DNA of 64,000 nt from Citreimonas salinaria. Lineage in GTDB: Bacteria; Pseudomonadota; Alphaproteobacteria; Rhodobacterales; Rhodobacteraceae. The DNA is taken from contig NZ_FNPF01000018.1 of assembly GCF_900107235.1 (NCBI RefSeq), positions 1 to 64,000 of the forward strand, given 5' to 3'. Below the pieces are notes generated by a model, which saw only the letters and a list, made by a program, of their open reading frames with translations, was not told where the DNA came from and did no database searches. Below, piece after piece: positions 8,454 to 17,107 of the stretch. How positions within the stretch are numbered: the stretch's first letter is position 1; each line of letters begins with the position of its first letter. Position numbers and translations under genes: made by a program.

Positions 8454-10139
8454 ATGCAGTTCAAGACGCGCGATTTCTCGACCGCGAGCCGGGTCCTCAA
8501 GATCCGCAAGCTCGAGGTCGGCCTTGCCGGCCGGCCCCGGGCCGAGAAGGTCCTTAAGGGGATCGACCTCGACATCCGCGCGGGCGAGACGCATTGCCTC
8601 GTCGGCGAAAGCGGCTCTGGCAAGTCTGTCACCTCGCTGGCGACGATGGGCCTTCTTCCGAAGGACGCGCTGGAAGTGCAGGGCGGGCTGATCGACCTCG
8701 AAGGGTTCGAGATCACCAGCGCCACGCATGCCCAGATGCGCGAGTTGCGCGCACAGCGCATCGCGATGATCTTCCAGGAACCGATGACCGCGCTGAACCC
8801 GGTGCTGCGCGTGGGTGAACAGATCGAGGAGGTGCTGAACATGCACACCGATCTGTCGCAGGCCGAGGCGAAGAAGCGCACGCTCGACATCATGGACCAG
8901 GTCCACCTGCCGGACGTGCAGCGGATCTATTCCGCCTTCCCGCACCAGCTCTCGGGCGGCCAGCGGCAGCGGATCATGATCGCCATGGCGCTGGTTCTGG
9001 ATCCGGACCTGCTGATCGCGGACGAGCCGACCACGGCGCTCGACGTGACGACGCAGCTGCAGATCCTCAGGCTCATCGAGGAGATGCAGGAGAGGCACGG
9101 AACGGCGGTGCTGTTCATCACCCACGACATGGGCGTGGTGGCCGAGATCGCCGATACCGTCAGCGTCATGCAGAAGGGCGAGATCGTCGAAAGCGCGCCG
9201 ATCCGCGAACTGCTGACCAACCCGCAGCAGGACTACACCCGCAAGCTCCTGACCGCGGTGCCCAACCTGAAGCCGCGGCCTGCGCGGGTGGTTGCCGAGA
9301 AGGCGGCGGTCCTGGACGTGACCGGGCTCGACATGACCTATGGCGGCAGCGGCTGGTTGCGTCGCTCGGAAGGGGTTCACGCCGCCCGGGATGTCACCTT
9401 CGACATAGCACCCGGTCGGACGCTGGGCATCGTCGGCGAAAGCGGTTCGGGCAAGTCCACCGTCGCGCGCTGCATCATGCGCCTGATCGACCCGACCGGA
9501 GGCGAGGTCACCGTTGCCGGCACCGAGATCTCGCGCCTGTCGCGGCGGCAGCTTCAGCCGCATCGCAAGCACTTCCAGATCGTGTTCCAGGATCCCTACC
9601 GCTCGCTCAACCCGCGCTGGACCGTGGCGCGTTCGTTGTGCGAGGGGCCGATCAACTTCGGTACGCCCAAGGCCGAGGCGATGAAGCACGCGGCCGAGTT
9701 GATGGAGTTGGTGCATCTGCCGACCGACGCCCTCGACCGGTATCCGCACCAGTTCTCAGGCGGGCAGCGCCAGCGCATTGCCATCGCCCGCGCCGTGGCG
9801 ATGAAGCCCGACCTCCTGGTGGCGGACGAGGCGGTGTCCGCCCTCGACGTGAGCGTGCAGGCGCAGGTTCTGGACCTTCTCGACGACGTGCAGGAGCGCT
9901 TCGGCATCGCGATGCTGTTCATCACGCACGACCTGCGGGTCGCGGCGCAGATCTGCGACGACGTGGTCGTCATGCAGAAGGGCGCCGTGGTCGAACAGGG
10001 GCCTGCCGGCGCCGTCCTGTCGAACCCCCGCCACGACTACACGCGAAGCCTGATCGAGGCCGCCCCGGGCCGCCACTGGGATTTCGCCAATTTCCGCGCG
10101 CTCGACCGCGCGCCCGCAGCACAAGGAGCCACCTCATGA
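8454..10139 (+). CDS. fused double ABC ATPase, DppD-DppF type
   Basis: A 561-residue protein with two complete nucleotide-binding domains. The first has Walker A GESGSGKSV near residue 51, the signature LSGGQRQR near 164 and Walker B LLIADEPT. The second has Walker A GESGSGKST near 327, FSGGQRQR near 433 and Walker B LLVADEAV. Each domain ends with the oligopeptide/dipeptide C-terminal extension (NPQQDYTRKLL; NPRHDYTRSLI). In many bacteria these are two proteins, DppD and DppF; here one chain supplies both ATP sites. The stop overlaps the start of the M20 gene (ATGA). Confidence 0.94.
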   Translation: MQFKTRDFSTASRVLKIRKLEVGLAGRPRAEKVLKGIDLDIRAGETHCLVGESGSGKSVTSLATMGLLPKDALEVQGGLIDLEGFEITSATHAQMRELRAQRIAMIFQEPMTALNPVLRVGEQIEEVLNMHTDLSQAEAKKRTLDIMDQVHLPDVQRIYSAFPHQLSGGQRQRIMIAMALVLDPDLLIADEPTTALDVTTQLQILRLIEEMQERHGTAVLFITHDMGVVAEIADTVSVMQKGEIVESAPIRELLTNPQQDYTRKLLTAVPNLKPRPARVVAEKAAVLDVTGLDMTYGGSGWLRRSEGVHAARDVTFDIAPGRTLGIVGESGSGKSTVARCIMRLIDPTGGEVTVAGTEISRLSRRQLQPHRKHFQIVFQDPYRSLNPRWTVARSLCEGPINFGTPKAEAMKHAAELMELVHLPTDALDRYPHQFSGGQRQRIAIARAVAMKPDLLVADEAVSALDVSVQAQVLDLLDDVQERFGIAMLFITHDLRVAAQICDDVVVMQKGAVVEQGPAGAVLSNPRHDYTRSLIEAAPGRHWDFANFRALDRAPAAQGATS

Positions 10140-11311
10140 GCGTCATCCCCAAGATCGAGGCCTTCGCCGACGACCTGACCGAGATCCGGCAGGACTTTCA
10201 CGCGAATCCCGAGCTGGGCTTCGAGGAGACCCGCACCGCCGGGATCGTCTCGGCCAAGCTGCGCGACTGGGGCGTGGACGAAGTTCACGAAGGCATCGGC
10301 GGCACCGGCGTAGTCGGCGTCATCAAGGGGCAGGGCGGCGGCAACCGCCGCGTCGGGCTGCGTGCGGACATGGACGCGCTGCCGATCAACGAGGCCTCGG
10401 GCGTCGCCTATGCCTCGACCAACCCGGGGCGGATGCATGCCTGCGGCCATGACGGGCACACCACGATGCTGCTGGGCGCCGCGCGCTACCTGGCCGAGAC
10501 GCGGGACTTCGACGGGACTGTCGTGCTGATCTTTCAACCCGCCGAAGAGGGACTTGGCGGGGCGCGCCGGATGATCGCGGACGGGCTGTTCGACCGCTTC
10601 CCCTGCGACGAGATCTACGGGATGCACAACGATCCGAACTCGGAACCCGGTGTCGTGACCGTGACGCCCGGTCCGGCGATGGCGGGCGCGTCCTTCTTCG
10701 ACATCACGGTCAAGGGAACCGGCAGCCACGCCGCGATGCCGCAACAGTCGAAGGACCCGATCTTCATCGGCACGGCGCTGGTGCAGCAGTTGCAGGGCAT
10801 CGTCAGCCGCAACACGCCGCCGACGAAGCCGATCGTGCTGTCGGTCACCACTTTCAACGCCGGTTCGGCCTACAATGTAGTGCCGGGGACCGCGACCATC
10901 ACCGGAACGATCCGCTACTTCCACGACGACGTGATCGCGATGGCCGAAGCGCGCATGCGCGCGCTGTGCGAAGGGCTGGGGCAGGCCCACGCGGTCGAGA
11001 TCTCCGTCGATCTGCGCAACGTCTTCGACGTCCTGATGAACGACGCGGACCTGTCAGAAGCCTATGTTGCCGCCGCGGCCGACATCGTCGGTGCCAAAGG
11101 CGCCCGGTTGACCGACGACCAGATGACCGGATCCGAGGACTTCGCCGACATGCTCAAGCTCGTGCCGGGGGCCTATTGCCGGGTCGGGCACGCGGGCTCG
11201 GTGCCGCTGCACAACCCGGCGTTCGTGCTCGACGACGCGATCCTGCCCGTCGGTGCATCCGTCTACGCGCGAATCGTCGAGACGCGCCTGCCGAAGGGCG
11301 GCGTGCGCTGA
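10136..11311 (+). CDS. M20 family amidohydrolase
   Basis: A 391-residue dimetal amidohydrolase of the hippurate hydrolase / N-acyl amino acid amidohydrolase group. Metal ligands are visible in HACGHDGHTTM (about residues 101-111), the acidic pair in QPAEEGLGGARRM (about 135-147), the His in IYGMHNDP, and the late His in PLHNP. The lid domain carries GSHAAMP. It removes acyl groups from amino acids or small peptides in the cytoplasm. The ATG at 10136 overlaps the ATPase stop, so it is part of the import operon and probably processes the imported compound. Longer open frames upstream run inside the ATPase gene and were rejected. Confidence 0.92.
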   Translation: MSVIPKIEAFADDLTEIRQDFHANPELGFEETRTAGIVSAKLRDWGVDEVHEGIGGTGVVGVIKGQGGGNRRVGLRADMDALPINEASGVAYASTNPGRMHACGHDGHTTMLLGAARYLAETRDFDGTVVLIFQPAEEGLGGARRMIADGLFDRFPCDEIYGMHNDPNSEPGVVTVTPGPAMAGASFFDITVKGTGSHAAMPQQSKDPIFIGTALVQQLQGIVSRNTPPTKPIVLSVTTFNAGSAYNVVPGTATITGTIRYFHDDVIAMAEARMRALCEGLGQAHAVEISVDLRNVFDVLMNDADLSEAYVAAAADIVGAKGARLTDDQMTGSEDFADMLKLVPGAYCRVGHAGSVPLHNPAFVLDDAILPVGASVYARIVETRLPKGGVR

Positions 11312-11389
11312 CGACCCGCGCAGTTCGCGCAACACCCATTGAATTTACCCGGCAGGCGGACGACGCCCCCCCGGGGCAAGGAGCTGACG

Positions 11390-12529
11390 ATGACGACCCT
11401 CCACGATCTGCCCTTCGACACCGACGAGATGCTGGCGGGCCTCAGGCCCTGGATCGAAACCGAAAGCCCGACCTTCGACGCCGCCGCGGTGAACCGGATG
11501 ATGGATCTCGTCCAGCACGAGTTGGCCGCGCTGGGCGCGATCACCGAACGCATCCCCGGCCGCATGGGCCTGGGCGACAGCGTGCGCGCGGCGATACCGC
11601 ATCCGCGGGCGGGCGAGGGAGGAATCCTTCTTCTTGGGCATCTCGACACGGTTCATCCCGTGGGCACGCTCGCCAAGCTGCCGTTCCGGCGCGAGGGCGG
11701 CATCTGCTACGGCCCCGGCCTGATGGACATGAAGGGCGGCAACTACGTCTATCTCGACGCGCTGCGAAAACTGCTTGCCGCGGGGATCGAGACGCCCCTT
11801 CCTGTGACGGTCCTGTTCACCCCCGACGAGGAAATCGGTACCCCCTCGACCCGCGAACTGATCGAGACCGAGGCGAAGCGCCACAAGTACATCCTAGTGC
11901 CGGAACCCGCACGCCCCGACGGTGGCGCGGTGATCGGGCGCTACGCCATCGCGCGCTTCAACCTTCAGACGCGCGGCAGGCCCAGCCATGCCGGATGGCA
12001 GCTCGACAAGGGACGGTCGGCGATCGCGAAGATGGCACGCGTTGTGGGCGAGATCGAGGGCATGACCACCGAGGATTGCACCTTCTCGCTTGGCGTCTTC
12101 CACGCCGGGCAATGGGTGAACTGCGTTTCGTCCGTCTGCGACGCCGAAGTCCTGACCATGGCCAAGACGCAGGAACTGCTGGAAGAGGGCGTGGCGAAGA
12201 TGCTGGCGCTGAACGATCCCGAGGCCGAGGTCATCATGGAAGTGCGCCGCGGCGTGACGCGTCCGGTCTGGGAGCCGGACCAGCCGGGGACGATGGCGAT
12301 GCTGTCGCTGGCACAGGAGATCGCCGCAGAGATCGGGTTCGAAGTCTCCGGCGCATCGGCCGGCGGCGGGTCCGACGGCAACTTCACCGGAGCGTTGGGC
12401 ATTCCTACGCTGGACTCGATCGGGGTACGGGGGGCCGACTTGCACACCCTCAACGAGCATATCCTCGTCGACAGCCTCGTCGAACGGGCGCACCTTGCCA
12501 CCGGCCTGTTCTGTCGGCTGGGTGCCTGA
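11390..12529 (+). CDS. M20 family peptidase, carboxypeptidase G2-like
   Basis: A 379-residue zinc exopeptidase of the glutamate-carboxypeptidase group. Visible motifs are GHLDTVHPVG (residues 83-92), the bridging Asp in GPGLMDMKGG, the catalytic pair DEE in FTPDEEIGTPS (about 146-148), GGGSDGNF and LHTLNEH near the end. The ATG at 11390 follows AAGGAG at a good distance; an upstream in-frame start at 11339 is less likely. It lies 78 bases after the other M20 gene and is probably the last gene of the operon. Together the M81 and two M20 enzymes suggest stepwise hydrolysis of an imported acyl-peptide. Confidence 0.9.
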   Translation: MTTLHDLPFDTDEMLAGLRPWIETESPTFDAAAVNRMMDLVQHELAALGAITERIPGRMGLGDSVRAAIPHPRAGEGGILLLGHLDTVHPVGTLAKLPFRREGGICYGPGLMDMKGGNYVYLDALRKLLAAGIETPLPVTVLFTPDEEIGTPSTRELIETEAKRHKYILVPEPARPDGGAVIGRYAIARFNLQTRGRPSHAGWQLDKGRSAIAKMARVVGEIEGMTTEDCTFSLGVFHAGQWVNCVSSVCDAEVLTMAKTQELLEEGVAKMLALNDPEAEVIMEVRRGVTRPVWEPDQPGTMAMLSLAQEIAAEIGFEVSGASAGGGSDGNFTGALGIPTLDSIGVRGADLHTLNEHILVDSLVERAHLATGLFCRLGA

Positions 12530-13163
12530 CATCGCGATGTTTTTCCAGACCAAGATCCCCGGGTGGAAAGCCGAGATGCTTTTCCGCATGGCTGTCCCGT
12601 CCCACTGCCTTCGGGAGGCGATCGGTGATATCGGACGGGGCTGACAAAACTTCACCGAGCGCCCCGCGAAAAAGCCGCGGTTCCGGCGCAATTTCGGACG
12701 CACGCACGGCCTTCCGCTTTCCTGATCCGGCCCGGTGCGCATCGAGGACCGCGCCGGCAAGACGGTTCTGATCGTGACAGCCACAGTGAAAACATCTCAA
12801 TGAACGGACAGCGATCGCAGCATGCCGTCTGTCTCATGAGTATAATATCAGGATGCTGCCAGACCTCCCGGCAATTCCATGATGTCGGCGCGGTGTCAAA
12901 TGGCCGCATATGGAATTTCGCGCCTTCAGCGAAATGCCCGGTTCGACGGGCCGCGCCGCAGCATTTCGGCTTATTGCTGAAGGGCAGTTGTGGACCATTC
13001 CTGTTGTCAAGCGAGTAGCGATTGCGGTCGTGGGGTAGTTCGAAGACGCAGTGCTATGGAAAGTGACGTGTCGTCGATTCTGACAATGTGTCGTTTCCAA
13101 TAATGCTAAGAGCAACTTCATCCCGCATGGCGAGCATGAGACAACCTCCGAACCTTGGGGGAC
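12530..13163. other. intergenic scar, no gene seen
   Basis: About 630 bases without a credible gene. Short open frames exist (for example 35 codons from an ATG at 12538) but lack ribosome sites and family features. The right half, roughly 12790-13160, looks more AT-rich than its neighbours. It borders recombinase remains, so I read it as debris of a lost mobile element. Confidence 0.45.
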
Positions 13164-13600
13164 TCACCCCCTTCGATTTTGAAACGACAGTGTGACTAGC
13201 GGCCGCTGCGCGCGTTCAGCAATGCCACGACCCGCCGCAACAAGGTAGATACAGTAGAAGTACTCCAACCCCTCACGCTTAATGAGTTTGCCTAGGTCAG
13301 CGCACCTTGAGACTGGACCACCGCGGTCAGCAACCAAAAACCTTCGCTCGTCGTGCGGACGAGCAATTTGACGAGCAAGAGCCAGTGTTTCCTCAAACGC
13401 GCCACGAAGCCTCTTGGTGTCTTCAACGGGGCCGCCGAATCCAATCCCGCCATCGCCTGAGGTAATCGCAAAGAAAAGCAGATCGGCTACAAGGCCATCA
13501 AGAACGCCGGCGACGTCGGATGGACCAACTCCTAGTCTTGAGAGCGAGTAGAGGACGTACACGCTCGCGACATCCCTCGCGTTGTGCTTTGTCCACCCCC
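13164..13600 (-). pseudogene. truncated hypothetical gene (3' part)
   Basis: An open frame of about 145 residues with protein-like composition but no start of its own. It begins inside recombinase debris near a run of seven Gs. It contains WTKHNARDVASVYVLYSLSR followed by LGVGPSDVAGVLDGLVADLL, which weakly recalls the helical region of MerR-like regulators. It ends with a Cys-containing stretch (EGLEYFYCIYLVAAGRG). The family is not recognised. It is probably the 3' end of a gene whose 5' end was lost when the element inserted or was deleted. Confidence 0.4.
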
Positions 13601-14085
13601 CCTTTTTCGTTCTCCGGAAGGTAACCTCGGTTACGCCAGAGCCTGAGCAAGCGCTTCTTGTCGGTCCGGTGGTGCTTGGTGCAGGATAGCCGGTTCCAGA
13701 TGCGGCGCCCGACATAGAGCTCGTTATTGATGATGCCGGCTCCGCGGTCACGGTTGCCGTTGATCGTTGTTCTGCTTCCAATGCCCCGAGGACTTGCGCT
13801 TCGGCCCCACGGAAGGGGAGGCGATCCGCTCCTCGTTGAGCCGGCTGGCGAGCTTGATCGGCGAGATGCCGGCAGCGTAGTCGTGGAAGATGCTCCGCAC
13901 CACCGCGGCTTCGATCTCGTCGATGGCCAGGGTGCCCTTCTCCGGCGCGCCACGCTCGTCGGTACCGGGACGGTATCCGTAGATTCGGCCGCCGCCGCTC
14001 AGGACCTTCAGCACCTTTGCCCTCGAGGCCGCGACGCACCTTGTCCGAAAGCTCCTCGAGGAACATGGCGCTCAGGCTGTGTGGA
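13601..14085 (-). pseudogene. broken large serine recombinase remnant
   Basis: Three consecutive frames on the minus strand join into one recombinase fragment. LSAMFLEELSDKVRRGLEGK comes first. Next is LSGGGRIYGYRPGTDERGAP with TLAIDEIEAAVVRSIFHDYA and GISPIKLASRLNEE. Last is TTINGNRDRGAGIINNELYV with GRRIWNRL. These match the recombinase domain of DNA-invertase/large serine recombinases, which integrate or excise phages and elements. The N-terminal catalytic resolvase domain with its active serine is absent. There are at least two frameshifts, so it is non-functional. Confidence 0.75.
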
Positions 14086-14332
14086 CGTGGTGACAATCGA
14101 GCACTCAGCGGCGGCGGTTTGTCGCCGTTCAGGTGCACTGTATCGTCGTCGGTCGACAATCGGGGCGCCGGTCAGCGAGGATTGTAATGCAAGTCAACGG
14201 AGCGTCCAGCAGGAGACGGTCGCGCAACTCGGGCGCATGAGCGGAATTGACCGACGCCATTGTGATTTCGTGACCCTGCCGGAGTTGCCGGCGCGCTGTT
14301 ACGACGCTGAAAGAATTCGAGCAGGAGCAGCC

Positions 14333-14971
14333 ATGAAAGCGATCACCGCCCTCACCCTTGCCGCCGTCCTCGCGCCCTTGGCGGCGCGGGCCGATGTCTG
14401 CGATTTCCGGCCCTCGATCCTGGCGGGCAATGCCGGCTCGGCGGTCAGGGACACCGCCGTCAGCGGCGTCCGCGCGGTCGGCGCCTATACGTTGCAGAAC
14501 CCGCTCAGCGGGGCGAGCATGATCTCGTCCGGCGTCGGCACCGCGACGGCGGCGGGCAGCAGCATTGTCGGCTCTGCCGCAGGCATCGTCACCGCCCCGG
14601 TCACCATCGCCGTCGCGGGGGCGACCGCCGTCGCCCTGGGCGGCTACGAGGGCGTGTGCTACTTCCGTGCCGAGCGCATCACCGATCGCGACGAGATCCT
14701 CTACATCGTCACCAACCTCGCGGCCAATTCGGATCCGACGATGTTCGCGGTCATCCCGGAAGGCGCCGAGTACACCAACCTCAAGGGCAAGCCTGCCGTG
14801 GCGGGCGAGGCCAAGATCCGCGTCGCGTCCGAAGGCGCGGGCCCGTGGATCTTCGACGTCGCCGACCTCTACATCTCGGACGGGGTGCTCATGCACCGCG
14901 AGACCTTGCGCAACAGGGTGATCGGAAACGTGGCATTGGAGGTGGTGGAGGCCGGAACCCGCGACGACTGA
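14333..14971 (+). CDS. exported protein of unknown function
   Basis: A 212-residue protein with a clear signal peptide (MKAITALTLAAVLAPLAARA, cleavage near residue 20). A Cys follows at DVCDFRP. A Gly/Ala/Ser/Thr-rich hydrophobic middle (about residues 60-105) could insert in or span a membrane. A folded C-terminal part contains RITDRDEILYIVTNLAANSD and EGAGPWIFDVADLYISDGVL. The ATG at 14333 has GCAGGAG upstream. I do not recognise the family. It stands alone between the recombinase scar and the pilin-like gene. Confidence 0.7.
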   Translation: MKAITALTLAAVLAPLAARADVCDFRPSILAGNAGSAVRDTAVSGVRAVGAYTLQNPLSGASMISSGVGTATAAGSSIVGSAAGIVTAPVTIAVAGATAVALGGYEGVCYFRAERITDRDEILYIVTNLAANSDPTMFAVIPEGAEYTNLKGKPAVAGEAKIRVASEGAGPWIFDVADLYISDGVLMHRETLRNRVIGNVALEVVEAGTRDD

Positions 14972-15169
14972 TGAACTGCCACGAAGCGATCCCGCACGGC
15001 AGGGAGCTGTGGCGGCCGGTTGCTGGCCGCGCGAGTCGCGTTCCGGAGCGTGCAGTGCGGAGGGCCGGACGGTAAGGTCGCCTGGATCGGGCGCAGTCGT
15101 GGTGGCGTGCGGCGCCATCTGCCCGAAAGCACGGCGCCGCAGACTATGCCGGGCTGTCCGGCGCGTGCG

Positions 15170-15343
15170 TCAGCGCAGGACCGAGAAGCTGAGCGCCGCA
15201 CTCGTGGAAAGCGGCTGCGCGCTGTCCTTGACGGTGCCGAGAGCGAAGACCGCGAGAAGCATGAACGCGCTGACGAGGACAGCCCAGTTCACGACGGCAA
15301 ATCCGTTTTCGTCTTTGCGGAAGCGAGAGATCAGGCTCTTCAT
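15170..15343 (-). CDS. Flp/Fap-type pilin-like small protein
   Basis: A 57-residue protein with a basic-acidic leader (MKSLISRFRKDENG) followed by one hydrophobic helix (FAVVNWAVLVSAFMLLAVFA). This layout matches Flp/Fap pilins, in which a prepilin peptidase cuts after the Gly before the helix. The family usually has Glu-Tyr, or in many Rhodobacteraceae Asp-Trp, at the fifth and sixth mature positions; here the pair is Asn-Trp. No tad/cpa assembly genes are in the window. The ATG at 15343 is preferred over an upstream in-frame start at 15385. A lone variant pilin or a single-span membrane protein are both possible. Confidence 0.55.
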   Translation of the reverse strand: MKSLISRFRKDENGFAVVNWAVLVSAFMLLAVFALGTVKDSAQPLSTSAALSFSVLR

Positions 15344-15457
15344 TGCGGGATCCAGTCCTACGAGATTTCGCGGTGCGTCTTCCACCGCCGTCGACCCCCG
15401 ATATCGGGGGCGGGACCGGCGAATCTGTGATCGATTGATGTCGAAGGCAGGATTGTT

Positions 15458-15477
15458 TTGAGGCGAAATTGCCTCAA
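15458..15477. promoter_or_regulatory. inverted repeat TTGAGGC-N6-GCCTCAA
   Basis: Perfect 7-base arms with a 6-base AT-rich centre, in the gap between the end of the cellulose operon and the pilin-like gene, about 115 bases upstream of the latter. It could be an operator for the pilin-like gene or a weak terminator. No T-run follows on the minus strand. Confidence 0.35.
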
Positions 15478-15661
15478 TTTGTTTGAATGCTGCGCCCGCC
15501 GTTGCCCGGCACGGTGCCGCGGGCCTTGTCGGCCTAGAAAAGCTCCGAGGTGACCACGCACCACGGCCGATCCGCGGCGGCGGGGCCGGCGGCAGGCACC
15601 GTTGCGCTTGCGACGGCGAAATCAGCGCTGGGTCGGGAAAACCGACAGCGGCGCTGCAATC

Positions 15662-17107
15662 CTAGCGTGCCGCGCGAAGCGCCGCCGCGGTTTCCTGAGT
15701 CGCGAGTTGTGCATGCAGCTGCTCGAAGATCGCCCGCGCCTCCTGCCGCTGGCCGAGCTTGAGCAGCGAATAGCCCCGGATCATCTCGAGGTCGCGGCGG
15801 GTCTTGCCCGTGACGCGCTGGTGTTCGAGGATGAAGGCGATCGCGCGGTCGTAGTCACCGGCCTCGTAGGCGGCGACGCCGCGGCGATCCAAGATTTGAC
15901 CCTCGACCTCGACGCGTTGTTCGTAGGTGAGCGGCATGTTCGCCGCGTCGCGCGCCACGAGGTCGTTCTGGCCCAGCTTCAGCATGGCCAGCAGGATCCC
16001 GTAACCGGTGTCGCGCCGTTCCTCGGCGCCGCTCATCTGCCCGTAGGCATTCCGGAAAGCATCCAGCGCCTCGAGCGGACGCTCGGCGTTGTAGGCGCAC
16101 CAGCCGCGCTGTGCCAGGATGGCAGGCGCGCGCTGGCCTTGCGTCAGGCGCAGGCATTGCTGCCACGACGCGGACCGAACGGCGCGTGTGAGTTCATCCG
16201 ACACCGTCGCGCTTGCGGCACCGCTGGCCCGAGCGGGTTGCGGGCGCGAGGGGGTCTCCGCCAGGCGCGGGGCGGCCTGCGCCGACACGGCGCGCGCGTC
16301 GTTGCGCAGGACCGGCCGGAGAGAGCGCGCCGGCGCGCGGGCGCCGCCGGACGCCGCAGCGAGGCGGGGCGGCGCGTCGCCGTCGGCGCCGCCGTCCGCG
16401 CCGCGACCGGCCAGCAGCCGCGCCTCGAGCGCCTCGAAGGCCGCCCGGTCGGCGGGCGCGCGCGTGATCGCGCGTTCGGTCAGGTCTGCCAGCCCGTCCT
16501 CGGTCAGCAGCGGATCGGCCTTTTCGAGAGTCGCGATCAGCAGCGCCTTGTCGTCGCATCGCTCGACGATCGCGGCGTGGATGTCCCGCGCCTCGTCGCG
16601 CCGGCCGCTTTCGGCATAGGCTTCGGCAAGGATCCAGGCGTTGTTCACGCGCGCGCAGGTCAAAAGGCCGGGTTCGCGCGCGGCGATCGCGATGACCGCC
16701 GTCCGATCGCCCGCCGCCTCGGCCGCGTCCATGGCGTGCTGCGCCTCGGAAACCCGAAGCAGCGTCGTCATTTCGTCGGGCACGGGCCATTCCGGAAAGT
16801 GCGTCTGGGCGTTGGCGATGCCGGCGCGTGCCGCGTCGAACCGGCCGAGCGCGATGTCGGCATAGATCCCGTCGATCAGCCGGCCGAGATCGGCGTCGCG
16901 CCGGAACAGCGTATCGAGATCGCTGGGTGGCGACCAGGCCGGAAAGGCGGCCCTCAGCCGCTCCAGCTCGGCCTCGACGGCGCGCGTGTCGTCGTTCGAG
17001 GCGTAGAACTGCAAGGCGAGAAGATCCTCGCGCGTGGGTTCGTCGGCCGGTGCGGCGAACGGTGCCGCGACGAGTGCGGCCACAAGGGCGAGTGCGCGCA
17101 TCGTCAT
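15662..17107 (-). CDS. exported TPR-like protein of the cellulose operon
   Basis: A 481-residue protein with a signal peptide (MTMRALALVAALVAAPFAAPA). Repeated helical segments resembling TPR/Sel1 units occur before and after a low-complexity Ala/Arg/Pro linker (about residues 230-310). Examples are WCAYNAERPLEALDAFRNAY and GVAAYEAGDYDRAIAFILEH. It overlaps the bcsZ stop by TGATG, so it is the last gene of the operon. In other bacteria the TPR part of BcsC sits in the periplasm ahead of an outer-membrane barrel; this protein is far shorter than BcsC and has no barrel region. A periplasmic scaffold role in cellulose export is plausible but inferred. The start at 17107 is preferred over 17122 because of the overlap. 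Confidence 0.75.
   Translation of the reverse strand: MTMRALALVAALVAAPFAAPADEPTREDLLALQFYASNDDTRAVEAELERLRAAFPAWSPPSDLDTLFRRDADLGRLIDGIYADIALGRFDAARAGIANAQTHFPEWPVPDEMTTLLRVSEAQHAMDAAEAAGDRTAVIAIAAREPGLLTCARVNNAWILAEAYAESGRRDEARDIHAAIVERCDDKALLIATLEKADPLLTEDGLADLTERAITRAPADRAAFEALEARLLAGRGADGGADGDAPPRLAAASGGARAPARSLRPVLRNDARAVSAQAAPRLAETPSRPQPARASGAASATVSDELTRAVRSASWQQCLRLTQGQRAPAILAQRGWCAYNAERPLEALDAFRNAYGQMSGAEERRDTGYGILLAMLKLGQNDLVARDAANMPLTYEQRVEVEGQILDRRGVAAYEAGDYDRAIAFILEHQRVTGKTRRDLEMIRGYSLLKLGQRQEARAIFEQLHAQLATQETAAALRAAR

Noticed and set aside
12538-12645. A 35-codon frame after the second M20 gene
   Set aside because: No ribosome site, no recognisable features and no neighbour that suggests a small gene.
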